Shown here: positions 55,452-64,000 of the stretch, in pieces
Layout of the letters: each line of letters opens with the position of its first letter
How positions within the stretch are numbered: the first letter of the stretch is position 1
Assembly (NCBI GenBank): GCA_023421675.1
Contig: JAEZTC010000007.1
Span: 1-64,000, forward strand
Reading direction: 5' to 3'
Length of the DNA: 64,000 nt
From: Bacillota bacterium
GTDB taxonomy: Bacteria > Bacillota > Clostridia > Acetivibrionales > JANLFN01
Notes under the pieces: model-generated
What the model saw: the letters and a program-made list of their open reading frames with translations, nothing else
What the model was told of the DNA's origin: nothing
Databases searched by the model: none
Program-made: the position numbers and the translations under genes

Positions 55452-55495
55452 AAATAAAAAGGGCAGGTACACTCATATATGAGTTTCCCACCCCA
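55452..55495 (-). promoter_or_regulatory. Hairpin leader / terminator ahead of the antiporter gene
   Basis: On the minus strand GGGGTGGGAA - ACTCATATATGAGT - GTACCTGCCC is followed by TTTTTATTTT. It is a perfect inner palindrome and a mismatched outer stem. It lies 105 bp before the start codon. With upstream sequence CCGGTTGGGCG, which could compete for GCCC, it may be the expression platform of a cation-sensing leader. Confidence 0.45.
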
Positions 55496-55659
55496 GAAAC
55501 CTAATTTCTTGAAAGCAAAATAAATTCGCCCAACCGGTATAACATATTAATATAAGTAGATTATAGCATGATAATCAAAGAAAATCAATAATAACTTAAC
55601 ATACACAGCCATACTGGCCTAAATTGGCCTCAAAGCGCTTAATATTGGCTTTTTAGTTC

Positions 55660-56487
55660 CTAATTCTTTTTTCCTTCTACAACAAGGCTCTTTGCGACCA
55701 GGTTCATAGATTTGATGTTGAGTGCAGTCAGCCTTTCAACCTCGTCCCTTACCTGCTGCTGGATGCTGTGAAGCAATGGCTTTATTACATATCCGTATAC
55801 CAGCACAAGATCCATTTCTATATAAATACCTTCAGGATGATTTTCAGCCCTGAACCTTGATATTCTGCTTACACCTTCAATATTAGACGTAACGTATTCT
55901 ATTATTTGATAAACAGTGTAGTCTGATATGGTATATCTTCCAAGATAACTAAAGGTAGGCCTTACAACGGATTTTTCCCCTACAAGCTGATAGCTGCCCT
56001 TACCTTTACGTTTGAATATCTGAAGAGGGTCAAGGAAATATCCTGAAAAGTCTTTCTTTATCTCAAAGGTAGGGACAGGAATAACGTGCTTGCCCTGTTC
56101 TCTTCGTGTCATTAGTGCCTGGTTTATTTCATACTCGCTTGCAACCTCATGGATATAGACCTTTTCATCTATGCCCGGCAGACCTATTCTTTGAGCAATA
56201 GTTTCAACCATTCCATCGGAAGTTCCAAGTATGAGTATTCCTTCAGGCTTGTATATTTCAATTGCTCTTTTCACTTCATTTGCATGATCCGTATCAGTAA
56301 AAATAGCACGTTTTATTGAACCGATCTTTGTGCTTTCTCTTTTGGCAGAAGAGCCGGCAATAATTTGATTCCCTCGTATAAGAAGGCCGTCATCTATTAA
56401 AAATTCTATTCCGCGCTCCCTGGCTACCCAGGTAGACCTGTGACTTTTACCTGTTCCGCTGGGCCCGATAAATCCGACCGCTTTCAA
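55660..56487 (-). CDS. P-loop NTPase fused to an Asp23/Gls24 domain
   Basis: 275 aa from a TTG at 56487, 8 bp after GGAGG. The N-terminal half has a Walker A, GPSGTGKSHRS, and IDDGLLIRG, like small nucleotide kinases. The C-terminal third (about 180-270) is an Asp23 envelope-stress domain: YTISDYTVYQIIEYVTSNIE, EGIYIEMDLVLVYG. Asp23 proteins usually lie at the membrane. The fusion is distinctive of Clostridia; its activity is unknown. Confidence 0.82.
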   Translation of the reverse strand: MKAVGFIGPSGTGKSHRSTWVARERGIEFLIDDGLLIRGNQIIAGSSAKRESTKIGSIKRAIFTDTDHANEVKRAIEIYKPEGILILGTSDGMVETIAQRIGLPGIDEKVYIHEVASEYEINQALMTRREQGKHVIPVPTFEIKKDFSGYFLDPLQIFKRKGKGSYQLVGEKSVVRPTFSYLGRYTISDYTVYQIIEYVTSNIEGVSRISRFRAENHPEGIYIEMDLVLVYGYVIKPLLHSIQQQVRDEVERLTALNIKSMNLVAKSLVVEGKKN

Positions 56488-57024
56488 ATTCAATTCCTCC
56501 AATAAAACTAAGGTATGTAAATAAGTATTTTATAATTTTATCATAATTAATATGGATAAGTATACTATATATGTTGCATTAGGTTTTGTATGGCAACATA
56601 TAAACCTTAATTTTTAAGATGAAATAATTTCATAACTTTTGCCGTTTGTATCCGGCTTTTGGGATACAAACCGATGTTAAAAATTACTTCATATTATATT
56701 TATAATGATTGCCTTATGGAGCAAATGATAACCCAAGAATAATAGTGAAAAAGGTTTAGAAAAAGGGAAAAAGAGAGTTAATGACTCTCTTTTCTTCCCC
56801 CGGATAATTAGTCTTTAGTTTTTTGGCCTTTTTTGTCTTTTGCAATTTAGTTGTTTTTATCTTATGTAAAAAACTTTATATCACCTATCCAACATTATGT
56901 AGTGAGATAGATTTTTTATACACTATGTTGTGTTACACGATATATTTTATCATCTGTTATGTAGATGTCAATATATAATTACAAAAAAAATTGTAGTAAT
57001 ATAGTACTATTTATATTTTCAAAG
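56488..57024. other. 540-bp gap with several inverted repeats
   Basis: No gene is supported. Hairpins: TATATGTTGC / GCAACATATA (about 56566-56602), CGTTTGTATCC / GGATACAAACG (about 56643-56673), AGAGAGT / ACTCTCT (56775-56793, T-run on the + side) and a weaker ACATTATGTAGTG / CACTATGTTGTGT near 56892-56937. A small RNA gene is possible. Confidence 0.4.
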
Positions 57025-57060
57025 AAAAAAATAAGAAGTAGGTCTATTTACCTACTTCTC
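57025..57060 (-). terminator. Terminator of ytxC
   Basis: AGAAGTAGG / CCTACTTCT with an 8-nt loop; on the minus strand TTATTTTTTTC follows. Confidence 0.85.
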
Positions 57061-57966
57061 AGTTTCACTCTTTACCAACCTTACAGAGCACAAATCACAA
57101 CCCGAACAAATCAGAACTCTCCCTGAAAAAACATTCTTGATTGTTTCAAGGAGTTCCTTGTTTCTGAACTGATCAGTGCTGTGTATCATAATCCTTCTGG
57201 GAGCAAGCGTTATAAGAGAACTGACGAGCAAATCATCACAATTTATTTCACCTTCGTTTATTTCTGTCATAAAGTCCTGAACGCATTCGTTGGTAATTTC
57301 CTTACCGGTCCCATCAAGAAGCATATATTTTCCGTCAAACGACACCACTATATGAACAATGTCAAACTTAGGGTCCTGAATATCAACGAAATATCTTAAG
57401 AGTCTTATGAACTCCTTATATTCTCTCTCCATAAGAAAATCATCTACTGCTTTGTCTACTATTTCCTCAAGATCTTTAACATAATCCTTAAGCCTGAAAT
57501 TGACGAATCCGTCAAGAATTATATTATTGGAGCTGTCAAAGTAATCCAGGAGTTTTCTAACTATTATATTCCGGCGCCTGATCTGAAATATGCTGTTCAG
57601 TATATTTTTATCATCGTTTCTTATAATTTTTAAGGCAATATTCAATATTTCCTGCTTCTCTGCTGAATTAAAATAGCAATAATTGCTGTTAATAACCCTG
57701 ACAATAAGTTTTTCTTCATATTTCCTCAGTATAAAATCAGCCAATGCATTAGCAACATGTACTGTAAGAAGACTATATGGCTGATATGTCTTATCATTAG
57801 AGGTTTTGTCTTCATTAACACTGCAGATAATGGAAGTCGAACCTTCGGAATTAACTTCATTGACAGAATAATTCACTTTTTTAGTTTCCAGTTGTTGTAA
57901 TTCGTGGTTTATTTGCTGTAAAATATCATCAGCACACTCGTTAACTCCTATAGAGAGATACTGCAT
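57052..57966 (-). CDS. ytxC: Sporulation protein YtxC family
   Basis: 304 aa from the ATG at 57966, about 10 bp after AAGGGA. Helical N-terminal part, then the family's conserved C-terminal half: FVNFRLKDYVKDLEEIVDKA, YFVDIQDPKFDIVHIV and LAPRRIMIHSTDQF. A short Cys pair, CSGCDLC, lies at the end. YtxC-like proteins are found in endospore formers; their molecular role is unknown. Monocistronic with its own terminator. Confidence 0.88.
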   Translation of the reverse strand: MQYLSIGVNECADDILQQINHELQQLETKKVNYSVNEVNSEGSTSIICSVNEDKTSNDKTYQPYSLLTVHVANALADFILRKYEEKLIVRVINSNYCYFNSAEKQEILNIALKIIRNDDKNILNSIFQIRRRNIIVRKLLDYFDSSNNIILDGFVNFRLKDYVKDLEEIVDKAVDDFLMEREYKEFIRLLRYFVDIQDPKFDIVHIVVSFDGKYMLLDGTGKEITNECVQDFMTEINEGEINCDDLLVSSLITLAPRRIMIHSTDQFRNKELLETIKNVFSGRVLICSGCDLCSVRLVKSETEK

Positions 57967-58425
57967 CAACTTCACATCCCTTCAAAAGTAGTATATGTCT
58001 TCGCTAAATGTTGTATGCAGCAATTGACCTACGCAATATTTGCCACAAAAACTGTAGTGCAGCAATTAACAGCATCGGAAGCGCAATACCAATTTTTTCA
58101 CTCATATTCGACGGTAAAAAACCGCTACTGCCTTATTTTGCAGCATTTGAACGTTCGTTTTCTATATATATTATATGTAATTACAATTAGTAAGTTACAA
58201 AAAAGAGAACATTATATAATGTAATTAAAGCCACTATTTGCTATGTTCGGAAGGCTTGTTTAGGGCATTTTTCATGTTGAATTTTTAATCTTCACGAATG
58301 GATTTTGGAAACTTTAAAACACAGGTAGAAAGAGCTTAATGCCTTGAAAAAACAAGATTTGCGAGATGTACCTCTAAAAAGAAAAATTCAAATCAGGCTG
58401 TTACTATTTAAACAAAGCTTAGATT
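57967..58425. other. Intergenic stretch, 460 bp
   Basis: No gene, clear repeat or hairpin was found. Codon-like patches around 58010-58190 give no product I can support. Confidence 0.4.
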
Positions 58426-59181
58426 TCATTTCGTCAGAATGGGAATAATTGATCCTATATCTATAACGGCACCTTGTGTAAGAGAAATTGGCGTAACTCC
58501 CCTTTTATCGAGAAATTCTGTTATTTGTTTGCAGCATTTGAGGTTCTCAAGCTTTCCGTTCAGGGCCCAAAGCTTATGTCCTATAAGACCTGTTGCTCCC
58601 CCAATAAACCCTCTGTCCAACCCCGGAAGCTCAATATTTTCATCGTGATCTATTAATAATACATCTAGGCCTTTTTCTTCAGCCTTTTGAGCTATACCCT
58701 TATCTGCAGTAATTATACTTCTTTCATCAACAATAGAAACTGAACATTTTGAATAACCCTGATTAACATTTATCAATTTAAGACCTTTTTGTTCAAAGGC
58801 ATCTAAAAGTACAGAATCAGTATATTTTAAACTGTGTATTACAAAATCACCTATTCTTGCAGCATTATAAGAAATATCCGACGGATAAACTGATTTCAAA
58901 ACGGTATGACCTTTAATTAAATCAAACCCCAAACCTAAAAGTTCTTCAAGTATTGACGGATCAATATCAGGTGCATACACGGCAAAATTCCCTCCGACAT
59001 GGTTAAATACTATATCCGGGTGGTATGCTATTGCACCATATAAAGAAATATGTCTGCTTGTCTTAATAACTCTTATTCCCAGCTTGTTAAGGTTTTTTTG
59101 CGCTTCGGCAGAAATACGGCCGTCAGCTAAAACATGAGTTACTTCCCTATTTGGAATGTTTGGAATATCAATATAATTCAT
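58426..59181 (-). CDS. DUF6873-type protein (GME-fold-like)
   Basis: 251 aa, ATG after AAAGGTGTCGT. The repeat-like beta-alpha units (ISLYGAIAYHPDIVFNHVGG, RIGDFVIHSLKYTDSVLLDA) and the nucleophile-like NVNQGYSKCSVSIVDERS recall the guanidino-modifying enzyme fold. The Cys could be catalytic. It matches DUF6873 by general look only. Function unknown. Separate transcript. Confidence 0.6.
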   Translation of the reverse strand: MNYIDIPNIPNREVTHVLADGRISAEAQKNLNKLGIRVIKTSRHISLYGAIAYHPDIVFNHVGGNFAVYAPDIDPSILEELLGLGFDLIKGHTVLKSVYPSDISYNAARIGDFVIHSLKYTDSVLLDAFEQKGLKLINVNQGYSKCSVSIVDERSIITADKGIAQKAEEKGLDVLLIDHDENIELPGLDRGFIGGATGLIGHKLWALNGKLENLKCCKQITEFLDKRGVTPISLTQGAVIDIGSIIPILTK

Positions 59182-59440
59182 ACGACACCTTTGTTAATTT
59201 AATTAACGTAATCATGGTAACAACCTTAATAATCTCTTCATATTATACTATAGATTTGCAGATAGTCTTATAAAAGTTGCTCTTTGATTATTTCAAACTT
59301 ACATAAAACAAAAAACCAAAGTATATATGGTTTCAATTAAAATTATTAAATCATATATAACATAATTATTATCTTACATAAATAATATAATATCAGGACT
59401 AACTGTCGGTTGCCGCGGGAATCGGCGGTTATTTAAATAA

Positions 59441-59467
59441 ACCGCGCCTGTTTTTGCAGGCGCGGCT
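59441..59467 (-). terminator. GC-rich hairpin in a divergent intergenic gap
   Basis: CCGCGCCTG / CAGGCGCGG with loop TTTTT; a T-run (TTTATTT) follows on the minus strand. No gene upstream on that strand is seen, so it may end a small RNA. The gap 59182-59605 otherwise holds nothing I can support. Confidence 0.5.
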
Positions 59468-59532
59468 ATCAATTATCCCATTTCTTTATAAACATTCCTT
59501 AAAGTATTTTTTATAAAATTGAAATATATTAC

Positions 59533-59561
59533 TGCTTAGTTTTAAGGTTTTTGCGTATAAT
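59533..59561 (+). promoter_or_regulatory. Possible promoter of the 52-aa gene
   Basis: TGCTTA (59533-59538), 17-bp spacer and TATAAT (59556-59561), about 45 bp before the start codon. Confidence 0.45.
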
Positions 59562-59605
59562 ACAAATAATGTCCAATAACGCAATCATTCATGGGAGGAT
59601 AACGT

Positions 59606-59764
59606 ATGACAATGATTAACTGCTCATCAAAATGCATTCACCAGAAGGATGGAACGTGTACATTGGAAAACACCTCAATTAATACAGTATCGTTAGTATC
59701 GGACTGTATATTCTTTCAGGAAAAAATCCCAGCTATCCAGCCTCTTGAAGAAGAACAGCATTAA
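59606..59764 (+). CDS. Small Cys-containing protein
   Basis: 52 aa, ATG after GGGAGGATAACGT. It has a compact Cys pattern, NCSSKCIHQKDGTC, and VSDCIFF, suggesting a small metal-binding or disulfide fold. Similar short clostridial proteins are often given misleading names in databases. No function is inferred. Confidence 0.7.
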   Translation: MTMINCSSKCIHQKDGTCTLENTSINTVSLVSDCIFFQEKIPAIQPLEEEQH

Positions 59765-59774
59765 ATTTTTTACT

Positions 59775-59999
59775 TTATTCTATATTACCGATAATATCCT
59801 TAAGTTCATCCAAATGCTCTGCAGGTATTGCAACGCCCTTTTGACTGGGTTTAAAGTCATCACTTGTACCATCAGACCAGAAAACCCGAATATCTATATA
59901 TTCTTTTCCCTTTTTCTCAACTTTTTTTATCTGGATTTCTTCGCGGTTATTTTTTTCAATTTTGCCAAGCAACTCTTCCTTATCCCAAAAATCTGCCAT
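59775..59999 (-). CDS. PC4/YdbC-type ssDNA-binding coactivator-like protein
   Basis: 74 aa from the ATG at 59999 (GGGAGGCAAT). It has the PC4 beta-sheet and helix: EEIQIKKVEKKGKEYIDIRV, FWSDGTSDDFKPSQKGVAIP and LDELKDIIG. Bacterial YdbC-like PC4 proteins bind single-stranded DNA. It ends 10 bp from the convergent small gene. Confidence 0.85.
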   Translation of the reverse strand: MADFWDKEELLGKIEKNNREEIQIKKVEKKGKEYIDIRVFWSDGTSDDFKPSQKGVAIPAEHLDELKDIIGNIE

Positions 60000-60187
60000 A
60001 TTGCCTCCCAATAAGTAAGTTTATAATATATCATACCACTGCAAAAATTATAATTACAGTATATCCAAAAACATTTTCTAGTATTAAATGAATTTTTATA
60101 GCAAATTGAGAAGTTATTCATCAGTGTATTTTTAATATATATGCGGTAATAATAATTTTAAAATGAAAGTAAAAAGGAGTTGTTGAT

Positions 60188-60406
60188 ATGAGAAGGCCTT
60201 TTGATAATATAGCATTGGTAATTGTAATAATTGGTGCGTTGAACTGGCTGCTTATCGGACTTTTCCAGTATGACCTTGTAGCTACCATATTTGGAGGTTC
60301 AACAAGATTCCTCAGCAGAGCTATTTATACAATAGTAGGTCTGGCAGGGTTATATTCAATAAGCCTCCTGTTCAGGGAGCATGAGCCTGCAGAAAACAGA
60401 GCTTAA
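60188..60406 (+). CDS. DUF378 membrane protein (YuzA-like)
   Basis: 72 aa, ATG after AAGGAGTTGTTGAT. Two membrane helices: NIALVIVIIGALNWLLIGLF and RAIYTIVGLAGLYSISLLF, the DUF378 pattern. Function unknown. Confidence 0.9.
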   Translation: MRRPFDNIALVIVIIGALNWLLIGLFQYDLVATIFGGSTRFLSRAIYTIVGLAGLYSISLLFREHEPAENRA

Positions 60407-60418
60407 AGTTTAATTGCC

Positions 60419-60449
60419 AAGGGGACGGTTCTTTCAGAGCCGTCCCCTT
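60419..60449. terminator. GGGGACGG palindrome / terminator between convergent genes
   Basis: AAGGGGACGG / CCGTCCCCTT with loop TTCTTTCAGAG, then TATATTTTATT. The arms look like the GGGGACGCTTCT form of the RAYT-linked repeats at 0.48 and 4.0 kb, so it may be a REP element acting as a terminator. Confidence 0.75.
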
Positions 60450-60454
60450 ATATT

Positions 60455-60874
60455 TTATTCAATTATGAACTCCTCCATAAGTTTAAACAAGGAGTCTTTC
60501 TTTACACAACTAGGTATTTCATCTTCAAATGTCAGCATATTATTATTAATTCTAAATACATAACTCTGACTGCCATCGGCAGAGTTTAAAATCAGCTTAT
60601 TATCAGCAATTTTATAAGTACCTTCGACAGTTGTGCTTGTTCCTATTTCAAATTTAAATTTATTACCGTCTTCCAATGTAAGAATCGGCAAAAAAGAGGA
60701 GGTTACATTGTAAGGCTCTCCAAAATATTTTCCTGTCTTGATTGTTTCCATTACGGTTGTTTTTTCCGTGGTTGTAGTTGCTGTGGTCTGAGCACTTAAA
60801 TCACTTTGCTTGCTGCTGCAGCCTGTGAGCAATAGAAACGCTGATAAAATTAATACAAATATTTGCTTTTTCAT
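60455..60874 (-). CDS. Small lipoprotein
   Basis: 139 aa, ATG after GAGGGTGAAAA. A lipoprotein signal MKKQIFVLILSAFLLLTGC ends in the lipobox LTGC (Cys19). The mature part is a beta-rich domain (GKYFGEPYNVTSSFLPILTL, VEGTYKIADNKLILNS) resembling small META/lipocalin-like domains. Probably on the outer face of the membrane. Function unknown. Confidence 0.85.
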   Translation of the reverse strand: MKKQIFVLILSAFLLLTGCSSKQSDLSAQTTATTTTEKTTVMETIKTGKYFGEPYNVTSSFLPILTLEDGNKFKFEIGTSTTVEGTYKIADNKLILNSADGSQSYVFRINNNMLTFEDEIPSCVKKDSLFKLMEEFIIE

Positions 60875-60927
60875 TTTTCACCCTCATTGTAAATCTCTAA
60901 CATTGATATATTATTAACTCTAAAAAC

Positions 60928-60963
60928 CAAAAACACCTTCCTGTATTAATACAAGAAGGTGCA
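60928..60963 (-). terminator. Terminator of yebC
   Basis: CACCTTC / GAAGGTG with a 14-nt loop; on the minus strand GTTTTTGGTTTTT follows. Confidence 0.8.
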
Positions 60964-60974
60964 TTATAATCATT

Positions 60975-61703
60975 TTACTCCTGTTCCCAGTTGTGGTAAA
61001 CGTTCTGGACATCATCGAGGTCCTCGAGGTTATCAATCAGCTTATCCATGAATTCAATCTGTTTTGGATCTTCCAGTTTAGTTGTTGTTGATGGAACAGC
61101 CTCGATTTCAGCCTCTGCAAACTCATATCCCTTGGTTTCAAGCGCTTCTCTTACCTTTGAGAAGTCTTCGGGAGCTGTTGTTATTTCAAAATAATCCTCA
61201 TTGGCATTAAAGTCTTCAGCTCCTGCATCAAGAGCTTCCATCATCAATGTATCTTCTTCAATTTTACCATTCTGCTCTATAAGGATAATTCCCTTTTTGT
61301 TGAACATGAAGCCTACGCAGCCTGTTTGTCCAAGGTTTCCGCCGAATTTATCAAAGTAATGCCTCAAATCTCCTGCAGTCCTGTTCCTGTTGTCGGTCAT
61401 TGTCTCAACTATGACTGCAACTCCGCCCGGGCCGTAACCTTCATACTGGATTTCTTCATAATTTGTTGCGTCCCCGTCACCTGCAGCTTTTTTAATACTT
61501 CTAATAATATTGTCATTGGGCATATTTGCAGCTTTAGCTTTGGCAATTGCATCCTTAAGTTTTGAATTTGCTTCTGGATCGGGACCCCCCTGTTTTACTA
61601 TAACTGCTATTTCTCTTCCCAATTTTGTAAAGATCTTGCCCTTCTTGGCATCTGACTTTTCCTTTTTATTTTTAATGTTTGCCCATTTTGAATGGCCTGA
61701 CAT
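60975..61703 (-). CDS. yebC: YebC/PmpR family regulator or translation factor
   Basis: 242 aa, ATG after AAAGGAGGCTTACC. It begins [21 protein letters not shown], the universal family signature, with [19 protein letters not shown] and [11 protein letters not shown] further on. It has the three-domain YebC/TACO1 length. The family was called a transcription regulator; recent work also ties it to translation of proline stretches. Confidence 0.96.
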   Translation of the reverse strand: MSGHSKWANIKNKKEKSDAKKGKIFTKLGREIAVIVKQGGPDPEANSKLKDAIAKAKAANMPNDNIIRSIKKAAGDGDATNYEEIQYEGYGPGGVAVIVETMTDNRNRTAGDLRHYFDKFGGNLGQTGCVGFMFNKKGIILIEQNGKIEEDTLMMEALDAGAEDFNANEDYFEITTAPEDFSKVREALETKGYEFAEAEIEAVPSTTTKLEDPKQIEFMDKLIDNLEDLDDVQNVYHNWEQE

Positions 61704-62150
61704 GGTAAGCCTCCTTTAATTATAAAAAATATATCCATATATAAGTCTATATAATTATAATATTAAAACAAAAATAAATAAAGATATATAAGTTGAATTA
61801 AAAATTTAATATGCATTATGTCCTTAATGCGCCATAATGGTATGATATATGATTTTAATTCAAATTATTACATCTGTAATAGGATAAAGTAAATTCTGGT
61901 TTTATACGCATATGCTTTTAGAAATGCAAATGATGTATAAGAAATTTACTTAATTTTATATATAAATTTTCTTACTTATCAGGACTTTTTTAAAATATCA
62001 TAGTGCAATAATATTTTTTCTAGGATTATTTTACTATATTCTGGCATTTATATTTACTTTTTACCTTTCAAGTAATAAAATATTATCAGTATTTAAGAAC
62101 GTAACTATATTTTAATATTATATTTTTTGAAAAAGAGGGTGTATATACCA
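61704..62150. other. AT-rich intergenic stretch
   Basis: 450 bp of very AT-rich DNA between yebC (divergent) and the sensor kinase. No gene or strong hairpin; promoters for both must lie here. Confidence 0.5.
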
Positions 62151-63236
62151 GTGGATGAAAAGCGCTCCGGTACTCCTGGAAATATCAAATTAATACTTGT
62201 TTTTTCATTAATTTTGGTATGCCTAATACTGGCGCTAACACTGATGAATTTGCTTGACAAATCCATCTTTACCAAAAAGTTTTTTATTGTAGCAGTAATC
62301 GGTTTATCCATCATACTTTTAGCATTTTTAATAACTATAGGACTTTTTTTAAAAAACGCATACTTAACTATTTATATAAAAAGCCGGCAATTGGAGCACT
62401 GTTTTAAAGAACTGGAAAAATTAAAGAAGTACGATATCCAGAAAACTGAATTCTTCACAAATATATCACATGAATTAAAAACACCTCTTAGTGTTATTCT
62501 TGGTGCACTACAGCTCTTAGAACAGAACAATCCCTTGTCTACCATTGAAAGACGAAAGTCAGGAAAAAATCTTCAAATTATCAAACAGAACTCTTATAGG
62601 CTTCTTAGGCTTATAAATAATTTTTTGGACATATCAAGGATAGATTCTGGGTATGCGAAGCTATGTATGACTAATTGCAACATAGTTCAGCTTATAAAGG
62701 AAATATCTGCTTCAGTTGAACCTTATGCAGAATTAAAACACCTTAACCTGCAATTTGTATCTGAAATGGATGAATTAATTACAGCTGTTGATATTGATAA
62801 AATAGAAAGAGTTATACTTAATCTTTTGTCTAATGCAATTAAATTTACACCGACAGGCGGAAGTATTACTATATCAGTTCAGAAGGAAGAAAACAAAAAT
62901 GTTATTATATCGGTAAAGGATACAGGCGTTGGAATACCCAGAAACCTCTCCGAAAAAATATTTGAAAGGTTCGGACAGGTAGGTAATTCCTATACACGTG
63001 AGCAAGAAGGATCGGGAATAGGCCTTTACCTGGTTAAATCCTTTGTTGACCTCCATGATGGAATTATTGAACTTAAAAGCAATGAAAACTCAGGCAGTGA
63101 GTTTATCATAACCCTACCTATAAAGTATATCGAAACAACCTCAGAAGTTTTAAACTCTGCAACTCATAAAGAACAAAAAAGGGTTATAGATACAATCAAT
63201 ATTGAGCTTTCAGACATATATTCGGCAGTATCATAG
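62151..63236 (+). CDS. Orphan sensor histidine kinase
   Basis: 361 aa from a GTG at 62151, nine bases after GAGGGTG; TTG at 62127 is possible. Two membrane helices (about residues 14-35 and 46-68) with almost no outside loop, then HisKA (FFTNISHELKTPLSVILGAL), N box (VILNLLSNAIKFTP), G boxes (VKDTGVGIPRN, GSGIGLYLVKS). No response regulator is adjacent. The near lack of an extracellular part points to a membrane or cytosolic signal. Confidence 0.93.
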   Translation: MDEKRSGTPGNIKLILVFSLILVCLILALTLMNLLDKSIFTKKFFIVAVIGLSIILLAFLITIGLFLKNAYLTIYIKSRQLEHCFKELEKLKKYDIQKTEFFTNISHELKTPLSVILGALQLLEQNNPLSTIERRKSGKNLQIIKQNSYRLLRLINNFLDISRIDSGYAKLCMTNCNIVQLIKEISASVEPYAELKHLNLQFVSEMDELITAVDIDKIERVILNLLSNAIKFTPTGGSITISVQKEENKNVIISVKDTGVGIPRNLSEKIFERFGQVGNSYTREQEGSGIGLYLVKSFVDLHDGIIELKSNENSGSEFIITLPIKYIETTSEVLNSATHKEQKRVIDTINIELSDIYSAVS

Positions 63237-63247
63237 CAACATGAATA

Positions 63248-63273
63248 ATAAAAAATCCCCTTTCGGGGACCTT
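63248..63273. terminator. Bidirectional terminator between sensor kinase and glutaredoxin gene
   Basis: AAATCCCC / GGGGACC with loop TTTC, with A-run before and TTTTT after. Confidence 0.85.
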
Positions 63274-63275
63274 TT

Positions 63276-63500
63276 TCAGATAAGATTATCTATCTTGTCT
63301 TTATCAAATCCTATTACGATACTGCCATCAATATCTATTACGGGAACACCTCTCTGACCTGACTTTCTTACCATATCCTGAGCTGCATCGTCGTCCCTTG
63401 AAACATCATAATCTGTATATTGGATATTCTTACTGTCGAAATATTTTTTTGCCATAGTACACCATGGACATGTAGGTGTTGAATATACCTTTACAGACAT
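63276..63500 (-). CDS. NrdH/glutaredoxin-like protein
   Basis: 74 aa, ATG after CGGAGGGTTTTCTGCT. It has a thioredoxin fold with the redox centre STPTCPWCTMAKKYF (CPWC) and the cis-Pro loop GVPVIDIDG. NrdH-like proteins take electrons from thioredoxin reductase, which is encoded about 100 bp upstream on the same strand, so the pair forms a small reducing system. Confidence 0.93.
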   Translation of the reverse strand: MSVKVYSTPTCPWCTMAKKYFDSKNIQYTDYDVSRDDDAAQDMVRKSGQRGVPVIDIDGSIVIGFDKDKIDNLI

Positions 63501-63598
63501 AGCAGAAAACCCTCCGTTTTATTGGAATACTTTATTAAAGCCTTTAATTATTAATATTCCTGTACATGCATTATATAATCACGAAATTTATCCCTTAA

Positions 63599-64000
63599 TT
63601 ACAGACTTCTTACATATTCAATCATCTTTCTTCCTGCCAGTGCACCCTGCCCTACTGAAACAGAGATTTGCTTAAAACCCCCTGTACAATCACCTGCTGC
63701 AAATAATCCGTCAAGATTGGTTTGCTGTGCTTTATCAGCAATTATTGAATTGCCGTCCGTCATTACCCCGAGTTTTCTTGCAAAGTCAATACTGGATGCA
63801 CTTTCATATGCTACAAAAATTCCGTCAATGTTATCGCAGCTTCCGTCGTTAAAGCAGATTTTCTCAAGAAATTCTGAGCCTTCAAGGCTTTTAACAGACT
63901 TTTCATTGAGTTTAAACCTGGCAGCTTCATCCTTGTACTTATCCGATATATCAAGCTTATTTCCATTGGTAAATATGGTAATATCCTTTGTAAATGTTTC
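63599..64000 (-). CDS. trxB: Thioredoxin reductase, C-terminal part (truncated by window edge)
   Basis: At least 133 codons to the window edge, TAA at 63599-63601. The visible part ends with the FAD site GLFAAGDCTGGFKQISVSVG and QGALAGRKMIEYVRSL. The preceding VAYESASSIDFARKLG is typical of the TrxB C-terminal domain. The CxxC centre and NADPH domain lie outside. It is the probable reductase for the CPWC protein downstream. Confidence 0.9.
   Translation of the reverse strand, partial: ETFTKDITIFTNGNKLDISDKYKDEAARFKLNEKSVKSLEGSEFLEKICFNDGSCDNIDGIFVAYESASSIDFARKLGVMTDGNSIIADKAQQTNLDGLFAAGDCTGGFKQISVSVGQGALAGRKMIEYVRSL

Noticed and set aside
1..64000. CRISPR array or prophage
   Set aside because: No regularly spaced repeats and no integrase, terminase, capsid or portal gene were seen.

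Overview
The window is AT-rich DNA from a spore-forming clostridial Firmicute. The evidence is the cysE-cysS-mrnC-rlmB-yacP-sigH gene order, a YtxC-type sporulation protein, a cysteine T-box, a fluoride riboswitch and strong AGGAGG-type ribosome binding sites with several TTG/GTG starts. A cellulolytic Ruminiclostridium-like organism would fit, but the sequence alone does not fix the genus. No rRNA, CRISPR array, integrase or prophage structural gene was seen.

Layout. 1-16 kb is a mosaic of small stress, repair and regulatory genes: a truncated REP-associated (RAYT) transposase with dispersed repeats, a DUF2935 protein, Lrp plus an EFR1 flavodoxin/ferredoxin, two metallo-beta-lactamase-fold hydrolases, a clan GH-A-like glycosidase, an MTA/SAH nucleosidase, a macro-domain protein, a serine hydrolase coupled to a short UvrA-like ATPase, two AraC regulators, a methyltransferase, a hemerythrin-like protein and an HD protein. 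16.8-30.4 kb is a defence-rich accessory block: hsdM-hsdS-hsdR (type I restriction-modification, with an extra C-terminal domain on HsdS), a YgjP-like metalloprotease and a RES-domain protein. After these come a stand-alone SIR2 protein lying between two copies of the 3' end of an oxidoreductase gene, and a HicA-HicB toxin-antitoxin pair. A tRNA-Thr gene, with decayed tRNA-Thr pieces beside it, borders the block.

31-38.5 kb is a housekeeping run read on the minus strand: tRNA-Gly, then a T-box(Cys)-cysE-cysS-mrnC-(HAD-GNAT fusion)-rlmB-yacP-sigH operon. 38.7-45.1 kb holds uncharacterised proteins, OGG, a DUF3343 gene behind a heavily structured leader, and a fluoride riboswitch driving two crcB genes. 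45.1-53.9 kb is the potassium locus: a two-component pair, two small membrane peptides, kdpABC, another small peptide and a KdpD that stops before any kinase domain. 54-64 kb carries an ArsB/NhaD-type antiporter with a hairpin leader, a P-loop/Asp23 fusion, ytxC, a PC4-like protein, YebC, a sensor kinase, a glutaredoxin-like protein and the C-terminal end of thioredoxin reductase.

The most notable non-protein signal is a pair of about 220-nt structured RNAs (about 13.85-14.06 kb on + and 41.38-41.60 kb on -). They share a closing helix kept by G-U and Watson-Crick changes, an internal helix and a terminal hairpin. They may belong to a known family such as the raiA motif, but this could not be tested here.
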